A stretch of 6,498 nucleotides of DNA, taken from contig PMJC01000116.1 of NCBI GenBank assembly GCA_003157235.1, positions 2,869 to 9,366 of the forward strand, in the 5' to 3' direction. The notes under the pieces were generated by a model that saw only the letters and a list, made by a program, of their open reading frames with translations, did not search any database and was not told the DNA's origin. Positions within the stretch are counted from its first letter, which is position 1, and the number at the start of each line of letters is the position of its first letter. Positions 1 to 5,744 of the stretch are shown in pieces. This stretch comes from Methanosarcina sp. GTDB taxonomy: Archaea > Halobacteriota > Methanosarcinia > Methanosarcinales > Methanosarcinaceae. Made by a program: the position numbers and the translations under genes.

Positions 1-413
1 TTTATTAGTCTCAAAACTGGGAGAAGTATCAGTGACTGATGTATTTTATGGATTTCGGAATCTTTTATAAATATATTAGAAAGGGTAAGAGAAATCAGGA
101 TCCCAATATGTATCCAGATAGCTGTCTCCCTTCTCCCAGAAAAGATCAGAAATTCTGCAAGGGCTATGAACAGGACTGGAATTGCAGTAACGACTCTTAG
201 TTTTTTAATTTTTGATTTTTCCTCATCTGTTTTCTCCAGGGTTTCAACAGATATTTGCTCTAGAACATTTTCAATCTCTGGAATAAAGGAACACTTCGTG
301 TTGTTAACGGATTCATCTGTGTGTGAAATTGCTGGTAAACTCCAAATCAGAACTGAAGTGATCAAAGAGTTCAGTTTTTTTCTTTTTTTAAGGGAATTAA
401 TTACTTCTTCCAC
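1..413 (-). CDS. Membrane protein of unknown function, 5' part (runs off left edge)
   Basis: The minus strand is open from a GTG at 413-411 to the window edge (137 full codons), so the C-terminus is missing. GTG is the chosen start because a TGA lies in frame six codons upstream, no ATG falls between, and AAGGAG (plus positions 422-427) sits 8 bases ahead. The product begins with a basic stretch (KKRKK, residues 9-13) and a short hydrophobic stretch (about 14-29). A soluble charged part (about 30-73) follows, rich in Glu and Lys. Hydrophobic segments lie at about 74-91 and 98-116, and a third begins at about 127 (LILLPVLRLIN). An AT-rich TATA-like stretch lies at about 476-488. I do not recognise the family with confidence. 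The last visible motif reminds me of the N-terminal membrane region of Methanosarcina CPBP (CAAX-protease-like) proteins, but no catalytic motif is in the window. The frame has no lesions, unlike most of this window. Confidence 0.7.
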   Translation of the reverse strand, partial: MEEVINSLKKRKKLNSLITSVLIWSLPAISHTDESVNNTKCSFIPEIENVLEQISVETLEKTDEEKSKIKKLRVVTAIPVLFIALAEFLIFSGRRETAIWIHIGILISLTLSNIFIKDSEIHKIHQSLILLPVLRLI

Positions 414-1088
414 GGAAATGACTCCTTCTCAAAATAGGGGCTACGTCATATTTATGTTATACATAATAAATTTTTTTATTTATATTATGCACTAAATTAT
501 CAGGCGTATTATGAATCTTGATACTATGTTAATCCTCTATCATGAAGACATATCAATTTATGAGGATTTCTATAAACCTCTGATTTTTACGAAGAAATTT
601 TATACAATTAATAAGCATAAGACAAAAATTCGGGGTTCATCGAAATTCTTTTATATTATTGATCTATTATTTTGATGTTAATTTCATTTTTTTGAATTTA
701 TTCAATGCTGAAAGAATAGACTGAATCCTTCCTATTGCAATGATAGATCATTTATTGAAAATTGTAAACAATAAAGATTATAACTGTGAATAAAAAATGC
801 GTATACACATGCTTTTCTGATAGAGTAATGAGTAATACCTTGCAAGAATAATTTATCAGAGCAATCTACAAACTTTTTTCAGATTCAAAATCAATTGAGT
901 ACACTATTAATTACCCAGTTCAGAGCTATGACTCACATTGCAACAATGAATGCATCATGCTCCTAAATATATTTTTACGCTGGATAAGTAAACAACAACA
1001 TATTACTAGCCTAAAGATCATTAATAATAAGTGCGGATGGGATTAAGGCCTCCGCAAAATTTGCTTCTACTAATAGATATATATGTCT
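414..1088. other. Gene-free spacer
   Basis: This AT-rich spacer lies between the start of the left membrane protein and the stop of the PII gene. I read it in all frames and found nothing recognisable. A 54-codon open frame at 511-675 (plus) has no clear ribosome site and no recognisable motif, so it is not called. The only structured element seen is the inverted repeat at 1032-1056, annotated separately. Confidence 0.6.
1032..1056 (-). terminator. Possible terminator hairpin downstream of PII gene
   Basis: TGCGGA at 1032-1037 pairs perfectly with TCCGCA at 1051-1056. Two more G-C pairs (1039-1050 and 1040-1049) form past a one-base bulge. The hairpin starts 32 bases beyond the PII stop codon. 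In the minus-strand direction it is followed by a moderately U-rich stretch (CTTATTATT), not by a clean T run. Archaeal termination relies mainly on T-tracts, so the role is inferred from position and symmetry. Confidence 0.4.
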
Positions 1089-1439
1089 TTAAAGAGCATC
1101 ATTTCCAGTTTCGTTCGTGCGAATTCTTATAACATTCTCTAGTGGTAGCACGAATATCTTCCCACTCCCAACATAACCATCTTTATCTCTTGATCCATTT
1201 TTTATTGCTGCAACTGTAGCTTGCAAAAAATCATCTTTCACTGCAATTTCAATTCTAACTTTCTCAAGTAGATTTGCTTCGTATTTTCTAGCTTTAGCCC
1301 GCTCAATTTCAAGATGTCCCTTTTGGGCACCATACCCAGAAACAGATGACACTGTCAATCCATTTACTTCTACTTTCTGAAGTTCATTTTTAACAGCATC
1401 AAGTTTTTCTGGTCTTATCATTGCAATTACATATTTCAT
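1089..1439 (-). CDS. PII-family nitrogen regulatory protein (GlnB/GlnK-like)
   Basis: PII proteins are trimeric sensors of ATP/ADP and 2-oxoglutarate that bind nitrogen targets such as Amt, glutamine synthetase or nitrogenase. The 116-residue product matches the family length (about 112). MKYVIAMIRPEKL is the canonical first strand. The T-loop begins with GYGAQKGH (35-42, with Gln39 kept). The B-loop is DGYVGSGK (87-94), and IRIRT (104-108) supplies the two C-loop arginines. The frame could open at GTG 1451, but ATG 1439 is preferred: it gives the standard PII N-terminus and lies 4 bases after GGTGAT (1448-1443). Compared with E. coli GlnB there are two extra residues in the T-loop; Tyr53 aligns with the modified Tyr51 if the gap is placed before it. 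Arg38 is Ala, and the B-loop Lys85 equivalent is Tyr. It is therefore a divergent paralogue and I give no symbol. No amt, glnA or nif gene is adjacent, so the target is unknown. Confidence 0.92.
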   Translation of the reverse strand: MKYVIAMIRPEKLDAVKNELQKVEVNGLTVSSVSGYGAQKGHLEIERAKARKYEANLLEKVRIEIAVKDDFLQATVAAIKNGSRDKDGYVGSGKIFVLPLENVIRIRTNETGNDAL

Positions 1440-1451
1440 TGACATCACCAC

Positions 1452-1469
1452 TAGGTATTTTATATCCTA
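1452..1469 (-). promoter_or_regulatory. Candidate NrpR-type operator in the PII leader
   Basis: The plus strand reads TAGG-N10-CCTA, an interrupted palindrome centred at 1460.5. Its core is GGTA-N6-ATCC (1454-1467). The known methanogen NrpR operators are GGAA-N6-TTCC in Methanococcus and GGTA-N6-TACC in Methanosarcina mazei. The GG-N10-CC frame and one full half-site match; the other half is ATCC instead of TACC. It lies between the TATA-like element and the PII start, where a repressor could block transcription. The assignment is inference. Confidence 0.4.
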
Positions 1470-1495
1470 CTTAATGATATTTAAATTCACTCGTT

Positions 1496-1508
1496 AATAT
1501 ATATAATT
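1496..1508 (-). promoter_or_regulatory. TATA-like promoter element of the PII gene
   Basis: On the minus strand this reads AATTATATATATT, preceded by an A-rich stretch that could serve as the TFB recognition element. With the usual archaeal spacing of about 25 bases, transcription would start near 1476. That leaves a leader of roughly 37 bases containing the palindrome at 1452-1469 and the GGTGAT ribosome site. The surroundings are very AT-rich, so the exact box is uncertain. Confidence 0.4.
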
Positions 1509-1803
1509 GTTTTAATTATTTTATAGTTTGGATTTCCTGTAGTTCCAAATGACTATTTGCATCAGGTCAGCGCCTATATCAGCAACTTTGGTGAACATTA
1601 CCGAAGTCAGACTCAGTTCCAAAACGAACATGAAATTCTTTGAATAACATGCATCAATAAATGAAAGTACGTTTTAACTTGCATTTTTTGATTATTGATT
1701 TCATCATTAACTTTGGCAGGAGGGTTATACTAGATTTGGTTTCTAAAAAACTTTTAGAAAAATAATCATGATTCTTCATCGACGTTCAAATGTAAATTTA
1801 ATA
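1509..1803. other. Gene-free spacer with a GC-richer relic patch
   Basis: No intact gene is visible. Positions 1527-1643 are noticeably richer in G and C than their surroundings and open in more than one frame. The plus frame from 1527 to the TGA at 1641-1643 gives 38 codons (includes VPNDYLHQVSAYISNFGEHY), and the minus frame gives a hydrophobic peptide (includes MFVLELSLTSVMFTKVADIG). Neither has a start with a ribosome site. This may be a leftover of an older gene; I do not recognise it. A GGAGGG string near 1720 has no start codon at a useful distance. Confidence 0.4.
1740..1760. repeat. Perfect short inverted repeat (9-bp stem, 3-base loop)
   Basis: TTTCTAAAA at 1740-1748 and TTTTAGAAA at 1752-1760 are exact reverse complements around the loop AAC. 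The stem is mostly A-T. It lies in gene-free DNA just before the relic ORF at 1804. No function is evident, and it may simply reflect AT richness. Confidence 0.5.
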
Positions 1804-2390
1804 ATGGATGCTAAACTGCCTTTGAGGCAATTCAACTGGCCAAATATATAAAGTGGTCTAAATTATCGAAAACAGTAAACAAATATTTTATTTAAGACAT
1901 TCATAAACGTTTTTTATTGCTACTATTCAACTATATCTGATGAAAAATAACACCAACTTTTTGCGATAGATAATGATGAAATTTTAGCCCTCAAAAATGG
2001 GGTTATATAAGAAAAATATGACGTTGTTGCATTTGAATCAACCAGTGACTTTTGGGTTCAATTTATGCTGCGTTGAGAAATCATCTACTTTTATAATTGG
2101 GAATACTTGGGATATGAAGGTATTTACACACAATAAAAAACAGGGAAAGTATATTCAATAGTCATTACACAACTTGCATTGAATAATATGATTCAGGCAT
2201 CCTTAATTTTCCCAAAAGATTATAGATAATTTTATTTAGCATTTGGCTTCATTTAGAACTTGCTAGAAAAAGAACAAGTATAAATCTTGACGATGAAATT
2301 GAAAACTTGGGGAAAGGGATTTTCAATTATACTTATGGAAAGTATAAGGATGAAATGGATCTTTTGATATCAAATCTTGATCGTGCATAA
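1804..2390 (+). pseudogene. Probable decayed gene of unknown family
   Basis: One plus frame beginning at ATG 1804 (MDAKLPLRQFNWPNI) gives protein-like sequence interrupted by TAA at 1849, 1876, 1948 and 2008, TGA at 2074, and TAA at 2134 and 2227. Stretches include HQLFAIDNDEILALKNGVI, YDVVAFESTSDFWVQFMLR, EIIYFYNWEYLGYEGIYTQ and SIVITQLALNNMIQASLIF. After a probable one-base loss near 2227, the neighbouring frame continues from 2226 for 54 codons (includes LHLELARKRTSINLDDEIEN and GKYKDEMDLLISNLDRA) to a TAA at 2388-2390. The intact ancestor would have been about 195 residues, with an acidic, charged C-terminus. I do not recognise the family. The call rests on protein-like composition, one consistent frame and a natural-looking end. 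In AT-rich DNA this stop density is close to chance, so only the last third is reasonably persuasive. Confidence 0.4.
1817..1829. repeat. Small inverted repeat (5-bp stem, 3-base loop)
   Basis: TGCCT at 1817-1821 and AGGCA at 1825-1829 flank TTG. It falls inside the start of the relic frame at 1804, so it may be coincidental. No T run follows on either strand that would suggest a terminator. Confidence 0.3.
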
Positions 2391-3292
2391 TTTTCTATTA
2401 AAATAAGAATAAGTCTTAGATCTTATGAGTCAAAATCCCAAAATATTTGAGAATCAGTGACTTTGTAGCTAAAATTCTGTAAAATATGACTGGCTCTTTA
2501 TTCTTTTCTTTCACTGCAAAAATTAGGATGCAGAGCCAATATTTCTACTGACCAGCTTCTATTTTTATTGTTTTCAGATGTACATAGGTTTTAAAATAAA
2601 ACATATGTGCCTTCTCAATGTAAACTCTCCATTACTGTTTTATTCACTAGTACCTTACACCAATGAATTTAAAAGTATGGGAAAATACATCCCTAATTAA
2701 TTTTAAACCAAAAAGTTTATTTCCAGTCTAATTTGCGTTTATGTTTGCAATCTTGAAACTAACGGTTTTCTTATTATCACGATTATGATGTAGGAAGCTC
2801 ACTGATTCAGATGTGAGTCCATTATCTTGTAATCGTAGTAAAAAGATATCAAATGGATTTATTGATTTCACCTATGTGTGAGTATATAAAGTTATATCGT
2901 ATTTGAAACTTGTTAACAGTTGGCTCAAATATCACGACTTATATAAGCAACGAACCATTTTTGCAATAATGTTTAAGATAGAGGTAATGTGTTCTTCAGA
3001 AAAACGCTATCATTAAAAAATACTGGAAAAAACAAGTTAGTTGCTGAAAGTAGGATATATTGCACTAATCAAAAAACGAGCAGACTAGTATAAAAAGTAA
3101 AATGGAAAACTAAATTAATTAAGAGGATTTCGATGAACTCCAACATTCCACTTGCTAAAGAAAATTATATAAACGCTTAATGCATATACGAAATTTATTG
3201 AAACATATTTAAAAAACTGAGTCTATGAGCATAGCACATATACATATATTTAAAATGTTTAACCATAAATTGTATAAGTGTGGATGTGAATA
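2391..3292. other. Long gene-free region with two weak relic frames
   Basis: No intact gene is visible in about 900 bases. Two stretches stay open longer than their surroundings. On the minus strand, 2631-2419 gives 71 codons with a single internal TAG (2547-2545) and ends at a TAA (2418-2416); it includes KEKNKEPVIFYRILATKSLI. On the plus strand, 2789-3016 gives 76 codons, the last a TAA, with one internal TGA (2879-2881); it includes LVNSWLKYHDLYKQRTIFAI. Neither has a start with a ribosome site or a recognised motif. GGCTCT (2492-2497) and AGAGCC (2532-2537) form a distant inverted pair, with CTGCA/TGCAG nested between them, too weak to call. Confidence 0.4.
3243..3289 (+). promoter_or_regulatory. 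TATA-like element and ribosome site of the glycosyltransferase pseudogene
   Basis: CATATATTTAAA at 3243-3254 is a plausible archaeal TATA box about 40 bases before the ATG at 3293. GGATGTGA at 3282-3289 resembles the archaeal anti-SD complement GGAGGTGA with one mismatch and lies 3 bases before the ATG. Retention of both suggests the gene was active recently. Exact promoter limits are uncertain in such AT-rich DNA. Confidence 0.4.
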
Positions 3293-4738
3293 ATGAAGCT
3301 TAATGATAAATACTCAACAAATCTAATAGATTTCTTTCTGATTTACATTACTGGATACCTTATTATTATGAGCTCAATTTTATCAATACAAAATCCTTAT
3401 TCAACAAAATCTCCTAAGTATGCCTTATTTATTTTTGTGTTTATAGGATATTGTTTTTATTATGTACTTTCTGATACTGACAGTTTCATTCAGAGGGGAT
3501 CAACAAAGAATTTTTTAATCACTAGTGCAATTGTAATTATTTTATTACGCTTAATTTGGATAATACCAGTACCAACTTTACCTTATTCAGATTTTGAATC
3601 TTATAATAATTTTGCAATATATATTGCAAAACAATTTCCAGCTCATTTATTATTTATTAATTACAATGAAAGAGGTTTTGGGTATTGTTTTTTGCTGGGA
3701 ATGATTTATAAATTGTTTGGTATAAATCTTTTCATAGCAAAATTACTAAATGTTTTCCTTAGTGCATTGACAGAGTTCTTCTTAATTTGATTGTAGAATA
3801 TCTATTTGATAGACCCATTGCAAGGATTACCATGGTACTATTTTCAATTTGGCCTGCTCAAATTATGTATAATAGTGTCTTGGCTTCTGAACAATTTATT
3901 TCTTTTTTCTCTTTTTCTTGGGATAGCTATGCTTATCGGGGCCATTAAAGTGAAATCAGACAATACGTACAAAAATATATTTTTAGCTGGGATCATTTTT
4001 GGATTAGCTTATACAATTCGTGTTATATCTGTAATTTTGGTTGGCACAGGTTTAATAACATTACTCTTTGGTCCAGATCAATCTTTCAAAAAAAAAGTAT
4101 ATTCATCTCTTTTTTTAATATCTGGTTTTCTTATAGTTTTGCTTGTTGTGGTCGGTCTTGGTGCCGTCGTTAGTGTCCCTTCTGATCCGACTACAGGAAT
4201 ACAAAATTCATTGCTTATGGGACAAAATTTCGAGCACAAAGGACAGTGAAATCCAGTTGACGCCAAAATATGGGACAAATATAGTCCAGAAGAAGCGAAA
4301 AAAATCGCAATTGAAACTGGTTTATCTCGTATAAACAAAAATCCTGAGACATTTATGAAGCTGATATTCGAAAAATTTAATGGAATATGGGGTGATGAGT
4401 TATTTGGTAGTCATTACAGTAACACCACGATAGATTCAACGAAATTAGTTTATTTCATAACCCCAACTCAGCTGGAAATGCTTTCAAAAATGATGTCTGT
4501 GATCTCTCAATTCTATTATTTTGGAATATTGGTTTTCAGTTTATTTGGTTGCTATAGATTAAAGAACAAAAAACTTAGTATTGGCATGCGTTTTCTTTTT
4601 ACTACATTTTTGATTTTTGTATTACTTCACAGTTTTCTTGAAGTGCAATCTCGATATCATTATCCTTGCGAAATAATATTCTTAATATTAGGAGGATATG
4701 GAATAGGAGGTAAATCAGTCGTTCCACTTGATTGTTAA
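3293..4738 (+). pseudogene. PMT/GT39-like membrane glycosyltransferase, broken by two frameshifts and a TGA
   Basis: Family members transfer sugars from lipid-linked donors on the outer membrane face (GT-C fold). The ATG at 3293 opens 159-165 good residues with membrane segments at about 11-32, 43-59 and 74-91, then the loop PYSDFESYNNFA (97-108), whose Asp100 fits the catalytic acidic residue of the first extracellular loop. The frame stops at 3788-3790, but the neighbouring frame carries the expected continuation from about 3771 (includes NLIVEYLFDRPIARI and FSIWPAQIMYNSVLASEQ). The original frame resumes at about 3895 in a T-rich run (LFLFSLFLGIAMLIGA). This fits a one-base loss near 3770 and a one-base gain near 3895. 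In the restored frame a TGA at 4247-4249 interrupts GQ*NPVDAKIW, probably a former TGG Trp. The rest reads to TAA 4736-4738 and includes HSFLEVQSRYHYPCEIIF, a typical C-terminal part. Repaired length is about 480 residues, close to full length. Sequencing errors could mimic these lesions. Confidence 0.85.
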
Positions 4739-4747
4739 ATCAGAATC

Positions 4748-4760
4748 TTTTTACTATTTT
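4748..4760 (+). terminator. T-rich tract after the glycosyltransferase pseudogene
   Basis: TTTTT at 4748-4752 and TTTT at 4757-4760 begin about 10 bases past the stop at 4736-4738. Oligo-T tracts like these can end archaeal transcription without a hairpin, and no hairpin is seen here. The base composition makes chance occurrence quite possible. Confidence 0.3.
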
Positions 4761-4836
4761 GTGAAAAACCCATTTAATCAAGGAGTTTTTATTATAAGAA
4801 ATCTTCAGACAACATTAACCACTTAAGGACCATCAA

Positions 4837-5610
4837 ATGAAAATTGACGTAACCAAGCACAAAAAAGCCGACGAAATTTTAAAATTGAAATTAGAAAAAC
4901 TTGTCATCTCAAATGCAGAATTCTAACAATTCGCTTACGTTTAATCTCACGATTTACAAGAATTCTTGAGGATGATAACAAGTTATTTAGAGCTTTTACA
5001 AAGGAGATCCCAGGGTAATCTAGATGATAAGGCTGATAAGCACATTCACTTTGCTGTTGATTATTGGATGCGAAAATATGATAAAGGAAGTTCTAAAATT
5101 TTCATGAGTGTATAATAAGAAAGAGAGAACTTGAACCTACTAATTGCGAATTCATTTTGAATTATGGATCATCTAATTTAAAATTATTCAGAACAGAAAA
5201 TAAAGCTACTATATCTCATGATACTTTACCTAATGTAATGGTAGATTCTACCCAGTTTATTCAGTTATTTCAGAATCTGATCATCAACGGAATAAAATTC
5301 CACTATGAAGAAGCACCACAAATTCATATTGCTGCAGAAAAAAGCAAATGAATGGGTATTTTCAGTTTAGGATAACGGAATTTGAATTGATTCACAATAT
5401 TCGGAAAGAATCTTTGAAATTTTTTAAAGACTGCATAAAAGGGAAAAATATTCTGAAACAGGAATAGGACTTGCAATTTGTAAAAGAATTGGAGAAATAC
5501 ATGGAGGACGTATATGGGTAGAATCTGAAGTGGGCACAGGTTCAACTTTTTATTTCACTTTACCAATCAACCCCGCAAAATTTCAAAAACTAAATTTTAA
5601 AACATATTAA
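4837..5610 (+). pseudogene. Sensor histidine kinase (HisKA + HATPase_c), decayed and N-terminally truncated
   Basis: The ancestor was a sensor kinase that autophosphorylates a His in HisKA using ATP bound by HATPase_c. The frame from 4837 starts with DVTKHKKADEIL, which looks like the end of a PAS/PAC domain; nothing PAS-like lies upstream, so the sensor part is gone. The H-box SHDLQEFLRM (4945-4974, His codon 4948) lies just after TAA stops at 4924 and 4942. The frame then changes near 5075 (NMIKEVLKFS, TGA 5105), changes again near 5120 (RELEPTNCEFIL), and runs through the N-box QLFQNLIINGIKFH (Asn codon 5286). It shifts once more at the A run 5338-5343. G1 survives as DNGI*ID (TAG 5368, TGA 5383), the F-box as ERIFEIF (TAA 5425), and G2 as ETGIGLA, its first Gly changed to Glu (5455). 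The end is [12 protein letters not shown], with TAA at 5608-5610. With six in-frame stops and three frame changes, it cannot give a working kinase. It may once have partnered with the next gene, but nothing here shows it. Confidence 0.93.
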
Positions 5611-5744
5611 AAAAAACGGTTAAATTTATATTGAAATCTATTTATTAAAAAGTCAAATAAATGAAAACATAACTTTCTGGCTTGAAGCTGTGAAGTTACC
5701 ATTTAAATTAAATCAATGTGACTTAGATAGGAAACGATTTAATT

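Noticed and set aside
166..495. Plus-strand open frame of 109 codons
   Set aside because: It overlaps the minus-strand membrane protein over most of its length, has a poorly structured Ser/Phe-rich translation typical of a shadow, and lacks a ribosome site.
511..675. Plus-strand 54-codon open frame in the left spacer
   Set aside because: It has no convincing ribosome site and no recognisable motif, and its length is unremarkable for a spacer this AT-rich.
1451..1451. GTG at 1451 as the PII start
   Set aside because: It would add four residues absent from the family and would bury the GGTGAT ribosome site that sits properly before ATG 1439.
3133..3180. Short open frame MNSNIPLAKENYINA after a fair ribosome site (AGAGGA)
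   Set aside because: The first residues recall DegT-type aminotransferase starts, but only 15 codons are open and no further motif follows, so it is too short to support.
4143..4334. Plus-strand 63-codon open frame
   Set aside because: It overlaps the glycosyltransferase in another frame, and the correct protein text is in the main frame here.
4078..4338. Minus-strand 86-codon open frame
   Set aside because: It lies wholly inside the glycosyltransferase, whose plus-strand translation has clear family features; this is its shadow.
5324..5545. Minus-strand 73-codon open frame
   Set aside because: It is antisense to the G1, F and G2 boxes of the kinase pseudogene, which account for the sequence.
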